Assembly (NCBI RefSeq): GCF_001955695.1
Contig: NZ_CP019236.1
Span: 2,046,001-2,110,000 of the forward strand
Direction of reading: 5' to 3'
DNA: 64,000 nt
Source: Rhodoferax koreense
GTDB taxonomy: Bacteria > Pseudomonadota > Gammaproteobacteria > Burkholderiales > Burkholderiaceae_C
The notes beneath the pieces were generated by a model that saw nothing but the letters and a program-made list of their open reading frames with translations, was not told the origin of the DNA and ran no database searches. Below are positions 51,458 through 61,019 of the stretch, one piece after another; position 1 is the first letter of the stretch; each line of letters starts with the position of its first letter. The position numbers and the translations under genes were made by a program.

Positions 51458-54160
51458 TCAGGCCTGTTCCCGCTGGGCCAGCTTCTTGAGCCGGTAGAGC
51501 GCGTCCAGCGCCTCGCGGGGTGTCAGCGCATCCGGCTGGATGTCGTTCAGCGCCGATTCTAAAGGGCCGGGGCTGTTGTCCAGGCTCGCCGGCGGCGGCG
51601 CGAACAGGTCGACCTGCGCCCGCGAGGCGCTGGCGCCCGTCTCCAGCGCGTCCAGCGCATGGCGCGCGTGGTTCAGTACCGGCGTGGGCATGCCGGCCAG
51701 CCGCGCCACGTGGATCCCGTAGCTGCGGCTGGCCGGGCCGGCCTGGATCTCGTGCAGGAAAACGATCTCGCTGCCCGCTTCGGCCGCGCTCACGTGCACG
51801 TTGATGGCCGCGCGGTGTTTCGCCGGAAACTCGGTGAGCTCGAAATAGTGCGTGGCGAACAGCGTGAAGGCTTGCGTCTTGTCGTGCAGGTGCGCGGCGA
51901 TGCCGGACGCCAGCGCCAGGCCATCGAAGGTCGAGGTGCCGCGGCCGATCTCGTCCATCAGCACCAGGGAATATTCGCCCCTAGAGCGAGGCTGCGCCTC
52001 ACTCGTCCCCCGAGGGGAGTCGGTTAGCTTGGGGCGGCCCGGCGCTTCCCGCGGCGTGACGGCGTGCAGGATCTGCGCGGCCTCGGTCATCTCCATCATG
52101 AAGGTCGACTGCGCGTTGGCCAGGTCGTCGGCCGCGCCGATGCGGGTGTGGATGGCGTCGATCGGCCCGAGCCGACAGCTCGCGGCCGGCACGTAGCTGC
52201 CCATGCTGGCCAGCAGCACGATGATCGCCACCTGGCGCATGTAGGTCGATTTACCGCCCATGTTCGGCCCGGTGATGACCTGCATGCGCTGGCGCGGGCC
52301 GAGGCTGGTGTCGTTGGCGATGAAACTCGCGTTGGCCGTTTCGGCCAGCCGCGCCTCCACCACCGGATGGCGGCCGCGCTGGATGTCGATGCAGGGCTCG
52401 CGCACGAACACCGGCGCGCACCAGTTGAGCGTGAGGGAACGCTCGGCCAGCGCACACAACGCGTCGAGCGAGGCCAGCGCCTGCGCCAGCTGGCCCAGGC
52501 GCGGCACGAAGGCCTGCAGCGCATCGAGGATCTGCTCGTACAGCCATTTCTCGCGGGCCAGCGCGCGTTCCTGCGCGCTCAGGGCCTTGTCCTCGAAGGC
52601 CTTGAGCTCGGGCGTGATGAAGCGCTCGGCGTTCTTCAGCGTCTGGCGGCGGCGGTAGTCGTCGGGTACCTTGTCCAGCTGGCCCTGCGTGATCTCGATG
52701 TAGAAGCCGTGCACGCGGTTGAACTGCACCTTGAGGTTGGCGATGCCGGTGCGGGCCTTCTCGCGGGTTTCCAGGTCGAGCAGGAATCCGTCGCAATTGG
52801 TCTGGATGGCGCGCAGCTCGTCGAGTTCGGCATCGAAGCCGCCGGCGATCACGCCGCCGTCGCGCACCAGGGCGGCGGGTTCTTCCAGGATGGCGCGCTG
52901 CAGCAGTGCGGCGCAGCCAACGGGCGGCAGCAGTCGACTGGAAATTTCAGCCAAAAGTGCCGTCTGCGCAGCTATGGCGGGCGTGAGCAGCTCTGTTTTT
53001 TGTAGCGTGAACTGCAGCGCCACGAGTTCGCGCGGGCGCACCTGGCGCAGCGCGATGCGGGCGGTGATGCGTTCCACGTCGCTGCTGCCCTTCAGTTGCT
53101 CGCGCAGTTTCTGCCAGCCCGCCGCACCGGGCGCGTCGCGCAGCGTGGCGATCGCCTGCAGCCGCAAGGCGGCTTCGCTGCGGTCGCGCTGGGGCTCCAG
53201 CAGCCAGCGTTTCAGGGCGCGGCTGCCCATGCTGGTCATGCAGGTGTCGATCAGCGAGAACAGCGTCGGGCTGTCCTCGCCGCGCAGGGTCTGCGTCAAT
53301 TCGAGGTTGCGGCGGGTGGACAGCGGCAGTTCGATGCCCGCGTCGCCACGCTGCACGCGGATGGTCTGCACATGCGACAAGGTCCGGCCCTGCGTGTGTT
53401 CGGCGTAGTTGAGCAGCGCGGCGGCGGCCGCATGCGCCTGGGGCAGGGCATCGGCCTGCCAGGCGGCCAGGCTCGCGGCCTGCATCTGCAGCAGCAGCTT
53501 GCGCTGGCCGAGCGCCGCGTCGAACTGCCAGCCGGGCCGCGAGGTGGTCGAGAGCGCCACGCCCTGCGCGGTGTTGAGCCGCAGCGCCTTGATGCGCTGG
53601 GCGAAGCTCGCCGTCACGTCCGCGCTCACCAGCAGTTCGCTGGGCGCGATGCGCACCACCCAGGCTTCCATCTCGTCGGCGGCGCATTCACCGAGGTGGA
53701 TCTCGCCCTGCGTCACGCTCAGCCAGGCCAGGCCGCAGCTGTTGCGCGGGCCCTGGTGCACGGCCAGCAGGATGGATTCGGACTTGTCGGCCAGCAGTTC
53801 GGTGTCGGTGAGCGTGCCGGGCGTCACGACGCGGACCACCTTGCGCTCCACCGGCCCCTTGCCCGTGACCTCGCCCACCTGCTCGCAGATCGCCACCGAT
53901 TCGCCGAGCTTGATCAGCTTGGCGAGGTAACCCTCCATGGCATGGAACGGCACGCCGCACATCACCACCGGCTGGCCGGCCGACTGTCCGCGCCGCGTCA
54001 GCGTGATGTCGAGCAGCGCCGCGGCCTTCTCGGCATCGGCGTAAAACAGTTCGTAGAAGTCACCCATGCGGTAGAAGACCAGGGTGTCGGGGAAGTCCAC
54101 CTTGAGCCCGAGGTACTGGGCCATCATGGGCGTGTGGGCGGAGAAGTCAGGTTTGTCCAT
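51458..54160 (-). CDS. mutS: DNA mismatch repair protein MutS with in-frame insertion
   Basis: A 900-residue MutS. The mismatch-binding FYE lies in MGDFYELF near residue 33; Walker A is GPNMGGKST near 631-639; Walker B/signature is [20 protein letters not shown]. Recognises base mismatches and starts methyl-directed-type repair with MutL. Between VTP and EYSLVLMDE there are 26 extra residues (about 703-728, 51977-52054), absent from E. coli MutS, that correspond to a repeat-like palindromic DNA sequence. The frame stays open, so the protein may still work. Confidence 0.97.
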   Translation of the reverse strand: MDKPDFSAHTPMMAQYLGLKVDFPDTLVFYRMGDFYELFYADAEKAAALLDITLTRRGQSAGQPVVMCGVPFHAMEGYLAKLIKLGESVAICEQVGEVTGKGPVERKVVRVVTPGTLTDTELLADKSESILLAVHQGPRNSCGLAWLSVTQGEIHLGECAADEMEAWVVRIAPSELLVSADVTASFAQRIKALRLNTAQGVALSTTSRPGWQFDAALGQRKLLLQMQAASLAAWQADALPQAHAAAAALLNYAEHTQGRTLSHVQTIRVQRGDAGIELPLSTRRNLELTQTLRGEDSPTLFSLIDTCMTSMGSRALKRWLLEPQRDRSEAALRLQAIATLRDAPGAAGWQKLREQLKGSSDVERITARIALRQVRPRELVALQFTLQKTELLTPAIAAQTALLAEISSRLLPPVGCAALLQRAILEEPAALVRDGGVIAGGFDAELDELRAIQTNCDGFLLDLETREKARTGIANLKVQFNRVHGFYIEITQGQLDKVPDDYRRRQTLKNAERFITPELKAFEDKALSAQERALAREKWLYEQILDALQAFVPRLGQLAQALASLDALCALAERSLTLNWCAPVFVREPCIDIQRGRHPVVEARLAETANASFIANDTSLGPRQRMQVITGPNMGGKSTYMRQVAIIVLLASMGSYVPAASCRLGPIDAIHTRIGAADDLANAQSTFMMEMTEAAQILHAVTPREAPGRPKLTDSPRGTSEAQPRSRGEYSLVLMDEIGRGTSTFDGLALASGIAAHLHDKTQAFTLFATHYFELTEFPAKHRAAINVHVSAAEAGSEIVFLHEIQAGPASRSYGIHVARLAGMPTPVLNHARHALDALETGASASRAQVDLFAPPPASLDNSPGPLESALNDIQPDALTPREALDALYRLKKLAQREQA
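51977..52054. repeat. Palindromic repeat element inserted in mutS
   Basis: 78 bp in frame with mutS. Two small palindromes are visible: GAGGCTGCGCCTC (51989-52001) and TCCCCCGAGGGGA (52006-52018). It translates into [22 protein letters not shown]. The sequence type resembles dispersed Comamonadaceae elements with a CCCTCGGGGG core. Length is a multiple of three, as expected for a tolerated insertion. Confidence 0.65.
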
Positions 54161-54438
54161 GGACGTGGGAGAACTGCGCGCCGGACCGGCGTGAAAAGGG
54201 ACTCAGTGTAGCGACGCGCTACGGCCTCTTCCCGTTCGCCTTTCGGTCGCGGATACGAAGGCGTTTTGTTTTCTTAGAGAAGCATAAAAAACCATCTGAT
54301 ACAAAATGACGGTATGCTGGCCTGGCTCATCTGTAGGCGATGCCCGAGATCGGCACACGCGAGCGGCGAAGCGTATTACAGTCTGCGGGGTGAATGCGCA
54401 ATGTGATCTGGCGGCTATGGCTTTACGGGCTTGAATAC
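54161..54438. promoter_or_regulatory. Divergent mutS / HD-GYP intergenic region
   Basis: A 278-bp gene-free stretch with an AT-rich patch (about 54266-54312: TTTTGTTTTC, AGCATAAAAAACC). It separates mutS from a divergent response regulator and most likely holds both promoters. I see no small gene in it. Confidence 0.35.
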
Positions 54439-55551
54439 ATGGACTTTGCGACGGCCTTTTCTGAGAAACCGGTGGTCACCGTCCTGGTGGTGGACGACAC
54501 GCCGGACAATCTTTCGCTCATGAGCTCGCTGCTCAAGGACCACTACCGCGTGAAGGTCGCCAACCACGGCGACAAGGGCCTGCGCATCGCCATGTCGGAC
54601 ACGCCGCCCGACCTGATCCTGCTCGACATCATGATGCCCGACATCGACGGCTACGAAGTCTGCCGCCGGCTCAAGGCCGATCCGCGCACGCGCGACATTC
54701 CAGTGATCTTCCTCACGGCCCGCTCCGAGGTGGAGGACGAAACCAAAGGCCTGGAACTCGGCGCGGCCGACTACATCACCAAGCCGATCAGCCCGCCCAT
54801 CGTGCTCGCGCGCGTGCGTGCGCACCTGGCGCTCAAGGCCTCGGCCGATTTCCTGCGCGACAAGAGCGCCTTCCTCGAGAAAGAAGTGGCCACGCGCACG
54901 TTGGAGGTGCATGCAATCCAGGACGTGACCATCATGGCCATGGCCTCGCTCGCCGAAACGCGCGACAACGAGACCGGCAACCACATCCGCCGCACCCAGC
55001 TCTACGTGCGCTGCCTGGCCGAGAAACTGCGCACGCATCCGCGCTTCGCCGACTTCCTGACCGAGCGCAATATCGAGCTGCTGTTCAAGTCGGCGCCGCT
55101 GCACGACATCGGCAAGATCGGCATCCCCGACCACATCCTGCTCAAGCCCGGCAAGCTCACGCCCGAAGAGTTCGAGATCATGAAGACCCACACCACGCTG
55201 GGCCGCAACGCGATCGAGGACGCCGAACGGCGCCTGGGCATGAAGGTGGTGTTTCTGACCCTGGCCAAGGAAATCGCGTACAGCCACCAGGAGAAGTGGG
55301 ACGGCTCGGGCTATCCGCTTGGCCTGGCCGGTGATGCGATCCCGATCTCGGCGCGGCTGATGGCGCTGGCCGACGTGTACGACGCGCTGATCAGCAAACG
55401 CGTCTACAAACCCGCGTTCACCCATGAAGCGTCGCTGGCCATCGTGGCCCAGGGGCGGGGCAGCCATTTCGACCCGGACATCACCGACGCGTTCATGGCG
55501 GTGGCGGGCGACTTTCAGGCCATCGCCAAGAAATACACCGACGACGAGTGA
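54439..55551 (+). CDS. Response regulator with HD-GYP domain
   Basis: A 370-residue protein. REC domain (about 15-135): VVDDTPDNLS, phospho-acceptor Asp in LILLDIMMPD, and the ITKPIS Lys. HD-GYP domain (about 160-365) with HDIGKIGIPD and HQEKWDGSGYP, the residues that hydrolyse cyclic-di-GMP. No histidine kinase gene is adjacent. Likely cuts cyclic-di-GMP in response to phosphorylation; controls motility or biofilm in relatives. Confidence 0.94.
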   Translation: MDFATAFSEKPVVTVLVVDDTPDNLSLMSSLLKDHYRVKVANHGDKGLRIAMSDTPPDLILLDIMMPDIDGYEVCRRLKADPRTRDIPVIFLTARSEVEDETKGLELGAADYITKPISPPIVLARVRAHLALKASADFLRDKSAFLEKEVATRTLEVHAIQDVTIMAMASLAETRDNETGNHIRRTQLYVRCLAEKLRTHPRFADFLTERNIELLFKSAPLHDIGKIGIPDHILLKPGKLTPEEFEIMKTHTTLGRNAIEDAERRLGMKVVFLTLAKEIAYSHQEKWDGSGYPLGLAGDAIPISARLMALADVYDALISKRVYKPAFTHEASLAIVAQGRGSHFDPDITDAFMAVAGDFQAIAKKYTDDE

Positions 55552-55566
55552 CGCCGCCCGGCGGTG

Positions 55567-56502
55567 TCAGAGCGGCGCGTCGTCGCTGCTGGCGGGCTGT
55601 GCGGCGGCGGCTGCGCCGGCTGGCGATGCCGGCTCCAGCGGCGGCTCCACGGCGTCCGGCGCCTGGCGCAGCGCCGCCTTTTCACCGGCGCTGGCGAACT
55701 TGCTGTACTTGCCGAGCAGGCCGACCAGTTGGCCGTAGATGCGCGGGTTCGCGGCCAGGCATTCCTTGTGCTCGAGGAAGTCGGATTCGCCGGTGAAGTT
55801 GCCGACCAGGCCGCCGGCCTCGGTGATCAGCAGCGCGCCGGCAGCCATGTCCCAGGGGCTCAGGCCGGTCTCGAAGAAGCCGTCGGAGAAGCCCGCGGCC
55901 ACGTAGGCCAGGTCGAGCGCGGCCGCACCCGGGCGGCGCAGGCCGGCGGCCAGCGGCATCACGTCGGCCATCATGCGCAGGTAGTTCTTGAAGTTGTCGC
56001 CCGGGCGGAACGGAAAGCCCGTGGACAGGATGCATTCGTTCATGCGCACGCGCTTGGAGACGCGGATGCGGCGCTCGTTCATGTAGGCGCCGCGGCCCTT
56101 GGTGGCGGTGAACAGGTCGTTGCGGGTGGGATCGTAGACCACCGCCTGCTCGAGCCGGCCCTTGACGGACAGCGCGATGCTCACGCAGTAGAACGGGAAG
56201 CCGTGGATGAAGTTGGTCGTGCCGTCCAGCGGATCGATGATCCACACGTATTCCGAATCCTTGGCGCCATGCTCGGTGCCCGATTCCTCGGCCAGGATGC
56301 CGTGGCCGGGGTAGGCGGCCATCAGGGTTTCGATGATGGCTTTCTCGGCGGCGTGGTCGACTTCGGTGACGAAATCGTTGACCTGCTTTTGCGAGATGCG
56401 CACGGCTTCGAGATCGAGCGCGGCGCTGTTGATGATCTTGCCGGCGGCGCGGGCGGCCTTGACGGCCACGTTGAGCATGGGGTGCAGATTGAGGGACGAC
56501 AT
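55567..56502 (-). CDS. suhB: Inositol monophosphatase family protein
   Basis: A 311-residue SuhB-type phosphatase. Metal-binding motifs are EESG (near residue 76) and [15 protein letters not shown] (about 90-104), and a late [15 protein letters not shown]. Besides inositol-1-phosphate, SuhB in E. coli binds RNA polymerase in rRNA antitermination. The last 40 residues are an Ala/Pro-rich tail that makes it longer than the usual 267 residues. Divergent from trmJ. Confidence 0.94.
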   Translation of the reverse strand: MSSLNLHPMLNVAVKAARAAGKIINSAALDLEAVRISQKQVNDFVTEVDHAAEKAIIETLMAAYPGHGILAEESGTEHGAKDSEYVWIIDPLDGTTNFIHGFPFYCVSIALSVKGRLEQAVVYDPTRNDLFTATKGRGAYMNERRIRVSKRVRMNECILSTGFPFRPGDNFKNYLRMMADVMPLAAGLRRPGAAALDLAYVAAGFSDGFFETGLSPWDMAAGALLITEAGGLVGNFTGESDFLEHKECLAANPRIYGQLVGLLGKYSKFASAGEKAALRQAPDAVEPPLEPASPAGAAAAAQPASSDDAPL

Positions 56503-56612
56503 AAGTTGTAGTGAAGAACGGAACAGGGCGATCCGGCGATGCGGACGGCGACAATAGGCGGATTTTACCTTCCCGCACAGCTTCGCTGCCTGCGACTGTC
56601 CATTGCCCGCCC

Positions 56613-57416
56613 ATGCAGACCCGCTTCATCCTGATCCAAACCAGCCATGCCGGCAACGTCGGCGCCGCCGCGCGCGCGCTCAAGGTCATGGGTTTCGACG
56701 ACCTGGTGCTGGTCGCGCCGCGTTGGGCCAACGTGCTGCGCCGGCAGGAAACGATCCAGCGCGCGAGTGGCGCACTCGATGTGCTCGACAAGGCCCGCAT
56801 CGTGGCCACGCTGGACGAAGCCCTGGACGGCATGACGCACCTGTGCGCCACGGCCATGACGCCGCGTGACTTCGGCCCGCCCACCCACGCGCCGCGGGAA
56901 TATTTCGAGTTGCTATCGGAAAGAGAGCTTGCCGCGCAGCGTTCCTCTGCGCTGGAGGCCGATTCAATGCATGAATCCGGTGTGCCGCAAGGCATGGCCT
57001 TTCTGTTCGGCTGCGAGCGTTTCGGCATGGCCAACGAAGACGTCTACCGCTGTAACGTGGCGCTGAGCATCCCCACGAACCCGAAATTCGGCTCGCTGAA
57101 CCTGGCCGCCGCGGTGCAGCTCATCGCCTACGAATGGCGGCTCGCGCTCGGCGGGTACGACGTGCTGCCGGCCACCGCGCCGCCGGTGCGGGCCGACGCG
57201 CGCCAGGTCGGCGGCATGCTCGCGCACTGGGAAGAGGCGCTGGCCGCGATCGACTTTCTCGACCCGGCGGCACCGAAGAAGCTCATGCCGCGGCTGAACC
57301 AGCTGTTCAACCGCGCGGCACCGACCATCGAAGAAATCCACATCCTGCGCGGCATCGCCAAGGCCATGCTGCAGACCGCGGACAAGGCTTCTGCAGCCCG
57401 GTCGTCAAACAACTAG
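56613..57416 (+). CDS. trmJ: tRNA (cytidine/uridine-32-2'-O)-methyltransferase
   Basis: A 267-residue SPOUT methyltransferase. N-terminal [20 protein letters not shown] and knot motifs [16 protein letters not shown] and [20 protein letters not shown] are those of TrmJ. It methylates the 2'-OH of nucleotide 32 in tRNA with S-adenosylmethionine. A C-terminal helical part (about 195-267) is also present. Followed by cysE with a 9-bp gap. Confidence 0.95.
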   Translation: MQTRFILIQTSHAGNVGAAARALKVMGFDDLVLVAPRWANVLRRQETIQRASGALDVLDKARIVATLDEALDGMTHLCATAMTPRDFGPPTHAPREYFELLSERELAAQRSSALEADSMHESGVPQGMAFLFGCERFGMANEDVYRCNVALSIPTNPKFGSLNLAAAVQLIAYEWRLALGGYDVLPATAPPVRADARQVGGMLAHWEEALAAIDFLDPAAPKKLMPRLNQLFNRAAPTIEEIHILRGIAKAMLQTADKASAARSSNN

Positions 57417-57425
57417 ACTCCGCGC

Positions 57426-58199
57426 ATGTTTGCCCGCCTTCGCTCCGACGTCCAGTGCATCCTCGACCGCGACCCTGCCGCGCGCACCGTCTGGGAGGTG
57501 CTCACGTGTTATCCGGGCCTGCATGCCGTGGTGCTGCACCGGCGCGCGCACTGGTGCTGGAACCACGGCTTCAAATGGCTGGCGCGCTTCGTCTCGCATG
57601 TCGCGCGCGGGCTCACTGGCATCGAGATCCATCCGGGCGCCAAGATCGGTGAACGCGTGTTCTTCGACCATGCCATGGGCGTCGTGGTCGGCGAAACCGC
57701 CGAGATCGGCGACGGCTGCACCATCTACCAGGGCGTGACACTGGGCGGCACCTCGCTTTACAAGGGCACGAAACGCCATCCGACGCTGGGCCGCGACGTG
57801 GTGGTGAGCGCCGGCGCCAAGGTGCTCGGCGGCTTCACCGTGGGCGACGGCGCACGCATCGGCTCGAACGCGGTGGTCATCAAGCCTGTGCCCGCCGGGG
57901 CCACGGCGGTCGGCATTCCGGCGCGCATCATCATGCCCAAGGATGGCAATGCGGGTGATGCCGCCATGTCCACGCGCAGCTTCTCGGCCTATGGCGTGAC
58001 GCCCGACGTCGACCCGGTGGGCCAGGCGATGCGCGGCCTGATCGACAGCGCCTCGGCCCAGGACCACCAGATCGCGCTGCTGTGGCAGGCCATCGAGAAG
58101 CTTTCGGCGAACAGGGAGACCGGCGACTGCGTGCCAGGCGACGCCTCGCGCACCGAATGTTTCGAGGCGGCGAAGCTCAACGAACTGGTGGGCAAGTAG
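57426..58199 (+). CDS. cysE: Serine O-acetyltransferase
   Basis: A 257-residue CysE. Helical N-terminal part, then a left-handed beta-helix of hexapeptide repeats: [40 protein letters not shown]. It makes O-acetylserine for cysteine synthesis. A longer C-terminal tail of about 70 residues is present. Together with trmJ it forms a short pair, a conserved neighbourhood in beta-proteobacteria. Confidence 0.95.
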   Translation: MFARLRSDVQCILDRDPAARTVWEVLTCYPGLHAVVLHRRAHWCWNHGFKWLARFVSHVARGLTGIEIHPGAKIGERVFFDHAMGVVVGETAEIGDGCTIYQGVTLGGTSLYKGTKRHPTLGRDVVVSAGAKVLGGFTVGDGARIGSNAVVIKPVPAGATAVGIPARIIMPKDGNAGDAAMSTRSFSAYGVTPDVDPVGQAMRGLIDSASAQDHQIALLWQAIEKLSANRETGDCVPGDASRTECFEAAKLNELVGK

Positions 58200-58225
58200 G
58201 GCCGCCCGCCGGCTTTTGAGCGCTC

Positions 58226-58825
58226 TCAGTCGCCGGTGTTGGCGAGCCGCACGGCCGATTTCGGCCGGAAAGCGTTGCACACGGCTTCATGCGTCTCCAG
58301 GTACGGCCCGCCGATCAGGTCGATGCAATACGGCACGGCCGCGAAGATGCCAGGCACGATCGGTTCGCCGGCCACGCCCGCCACACCGGCCAGCGTTTCG
58401 GCAATCGCCTTGGGCTGGCCGGGCAGGTTGACGATCAGGCACTGGCCGCGCACCACGGCGGTCTGCCGCGAGAGGATGGCGGTGGGCACGAAGCGCAGGC
58501 TGATCTGGCGCATCTGTTCGCCGAAGCCGGGCATTTCCTTGTCGGCCACGGCCAGCGTGGCGTCGGGCGTGACGTCGCGCGGCGCGGGGCCGGTGCCGCC
58601 GGTGGTCAGCACGAGCGAACAGCCCGCATCGACGAGTTCGATGAGGGTCGCGCTGATCAGCGGCTGTTCGTCGGGGATCAGGCGCGGCACGAATTCGATG
58701 GGGTTCTTCAGCGCGCTGGTGAGCCATTCCTGCAGCGCGGGCAGGCCCTTGTCTTCGTAGACGCCGCTCGAGGCACGGTCGCTGACCGACACGATGCCGA
58801 TCTTCACGGGAGCCAGTTCACTCAT
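58226..58825 (-). CDS. mog: Molybdopterin adenylyltransferase
   Basis: A 199-residue MogA/MoaB-type protein. Motifs KIGIVSVSDRASSGVYEDKG, LVLTTGGTGPAPRDVTPDAT and LPGQPKAI are typical. It adenylylates molybdopterin before molybdenum insertion. Its start codon overlaps the yjgA stop by ATGA, so the two genes are translated in a coupled way. Convergent with cysE. Confidence 0.95.
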   Translation of the reverse strand: MSELAPVKIGIVSVSDRASSGVYEDKGLPALQEWLTSALKNPIEFVPRLIPDEQPLISATLIELVDAGCSLVLTTGGTGPAPRDVTPDATLAVADKEMPGFGEQMRQISLRFVPTAILSRQTAVVRGQCLIVNLPGQPKAIAETLAGVAGVAGEPIVPGIFAAVPYCIDLIGGPYLETHEAVCNAFRPKSAVRLANTGD

Positions 58826-59472
58826 GCTTCGTCCTCCTCGTCATGGATGGTGCCGTCGTTCAAGGGCCCGTCCTCGCCCGCCAGGTGCTGGCGTACCAGC
58901 TGGAAGATCTCACGGTAGGCGCGGCCGTAGCGCGGGAAGGCACCGGGCGTCTCGGGCTTGGCGTCCTTGCGTGCCTGGCGGATCAGGGCGCGCAGCTGCT
59001 GCGAATCGGTGTCGGGATAGGCTTCCATCCAGGCCGCGAGGCGGGTGTCGTCCTGGATGAGCTCGTCGCGCCAGCGCTCGGCCTTGTGCAGCGCCAGGTT
59101 TTCATGGGCCGAGCCGTTGTGCTGTTCGTCGAGCGCGGCGTGGATCCGGTCGATCATGGCCTCGTCCTGCTTGCGCATGAGTTTGCCCACGTACTGCATC
59201 TGGCGGCGCTTGCCTTCGAAGTTGGTGATGCGCTTGGCCTCGAGGATGGCGTCGTGCAGCTTTTCGTCGAGGCCGAGGCGGTTGAACAGGTCGGTGCGCA
59301 GCGTCATCAGCTGTTCGCCGAGCTCCTGCAGCTTGTCGCTCTCGGCCTTGAGTTCGGTGCGGCTGGCGGCGTCCGTGCCTTTGAGTTCTGCCTTCATCTG
59401 CAGGTCGAGCTCGCTGCCTTCGGCGACGAACTGGCCGCGGACGAAGTAGCCTTTTTTGAATTTGCGTGACAT
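58822..59472 (-). CDS. yjgA: Ribosome biogenesis factor YjgA/DarP (DUF615)
   Basis: A 216-residue DUF615 protein. MSRKFKKGYFVRGQFV, ELGEQLMTLRTDLFNRLGLD, and FEGKRRQMQYVGKLMRKQDE are typical. YjgA associates with 50S precursors. Divergent from pmbA, an arrangement common in beta- and gamma-proteobacteria, and followed by mog. Confidence 0.95.
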   Translation of the reverse strand: MSRKFKKGYFVRGQFVAEGSELDLQMKAELKGTDAASRTELKAESDKLQELGEQLMTLRTDLFNRLGLDEKLHDAILEAKRITNFEGKRRQMQYVGKLMRKQDEAMIDRIHAALDEQHNGSAHENLALHKAERWRDELIQDDTRLAAWMEAYPDTDSQQLRALIRQARKDAKPETPGAFPRYGRAYREIFQLVRQHLAGEDGPLNDGTIHDEEDEA

Positions 59473-59559
59473 GGGTATCTGGTCTTGGTGCGCTGCGCGT
59501 CAGGGTGAAGCGTGGCCATGCGGCGCTGCGGCCGCGTGGCAAGTATCATAGCCGCCAAC

Positions 59560-61002
59560 ATGAAAACACCCGATTCCAGCGCCAATGGCGCGTATGGCCA
59601 GACCGCCGGCGACGACGCCACCCCCACGCAGACCGGCCACGCCGCGGGCCGCCCCGACAGTGGCTTCGCCTACAGCCGCGCGTTTTTCGAAGACCTGGTC
59701 GACAGCGCGTTGGCGCACGCGAAGAAGATCGGCGCGACCAACGCCGGCGCCGAGGCTTCCGAAGGCTGCGGCCTCAGTGTTTCGGTGCGCCAGGGCGAAC
59801 TGGAGAACGTGGAGCGCAACCGCGACAAATCGCTCGGCGTGACGGTCTACGTCGGCCAGCGCCGCGGCAACGCGAGCACCTCGGACTTCTCGGCCAAGGC
59901 CATCGAGCAGACGGTGCAGGCGGCCTTCGACATCGCCCGCTTCACCGCCGAAGACCCGGTGGCCGGTCTGCCCGACGAACAGGACATCGCGACCGAGCAA
60001 CGCGATCTGGACCTGTTCCATCCCTGGGGCGTGACGAGCGAAGAGGCGGCGCGCATTGCCCTCGAATGCGAGGCCGCGGCCTTGGCCACGAGCAAACGCA
60101 TTACCAACAGCGAAGGCGCGGGCGTGTCGGCCCAGCAGTCACATTTCTTCAGCGCCCACACGCACGGTTTCCGCGGCGGTTATGCGAGTTCGCGGCATTC
60201 GTTGTCGGTCGCGCCCATCGCCGGCAAGGGCAGCGGCATGCAGCGCGACGCCTGGTACAGCTCGATGCGCAACGCGGCCGACCTCGCGTCGCCGCAGGCC
60301 GTGGGCCGGTATGCGGCCGAGCGTGCGCTCTCCCGCCTCAAGTCGCGCAAGATCCCGACCACGCAATGCCCGGTGCTGTTCGAGTCGCCGCTGGCGGCCG
60401 GGCTGCTGGGCGGCTTCGTGCAGGCCATCAGTGGCGGCGCGTTGTACCGCAAGAGCACCTTTCTCGTCGATTCGCTGGGCAAGCAGGTGTTTCCCAAACA
60501 CATCGACCTGCTCGAAGACCCGTTCATCCTTGGCGGCAAGGGCAGTTCGCCGTTCGATGAGGAAGGCGTTCGCGTGCAGCCGCGCAAGGTGGTCGATGCG
60601 GGCGTGGTGCAGGGTTACTTCCTCAGCACCTATTCGGCGCGCAAGCTCGGCATGAAGACCACCGGCAACGCCGGCGGTTCACACAATCTGAGCCTGGTGT
60701 CGCGCCAGACGAAGCGCGGGGACGACCTCGACGCCATGTTGAAGAAACTCGGCACGGGCCTGTTCGTCATCGAGCTCATGGGGCAGGGCGTGAACTACGT
60801 GACCGGCGACTACTCGCGCGGCGCGAGCGGCTTCTGGGTGGAGAGCGGCGAGATCGCCTTCCCGGTGCACGAAATCACCATCGCCGGCAATCTGAAGGAC
60901 ATGCTCAAGGGCATCGTCGCCGTCGGTGCGGACAGCTACAACTACGGTGCCAAGACCGTGGGCTCGGTGCTGGTCAACCGCATGAAGGTGGCTGGCAGCT
61001 AA
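59560..61002 (+). CDS. pmbA: Metalloprotease PmbA (TldE)
   Basis: A 480-residue TldE/PmbA subunit. The N-terminal domain (SVRQGELENVERNRDKSLGV) and the C-terminal (SHNLSLVSRQTKRGDD, SRGASGFWVESGEIAFPVHE) blocks match the family. With TldD it forms a heterodimeric protease that processes microcin B17 and degrades CcdA in E. coli. TldD is not in this window. The start at 59560 is taken; the open frame extends 16 codons upstream without a better site. Confidence 0.95.
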   Translation: MKTPDSSANGAYGQTAGDDATPTQTGHAAGRPDSGFAYSRAFFEDLVDSALAHAKKIGATNAGAEASEGCGLSVSVRQGELENVERNRDKSLGVTVYVGQRRGNASTSDFSAKAIEQTVQAAFDIARFTAEDPVAGLPDEQDIATEQRDLDLFHPWGVTSEEAARIALECEAAALATSKRITNSEGAGVSAQQSHFFSAHTHGFRGGYASSRHSLSVAPIAGKGSGMQRDAWYSSMRNAADLASPQAVGRYAAERALSRLKSRKIPTTQCPVLFESPLAAGLLGGFVQAISGGALYRKSTFLVDSLGKQVFPKHIDLLEDPFILGGKGSSPFDEEGVRVQPRKVVDAGVVQGYFLSTYSARKLGMKTTGNAGGSHNLSLVSRQTKRGDDLDAMLKKLGTGLFVIELMGQGVNYVTGDYSRGASGFWVESGEIAFPVHEITIAGNLKDMLKGIVAVGADSYNYGAKTVGSVLVNRMKVAGS

Positions 61003-61019
61003 AGCGGTTTGACCTCCGC

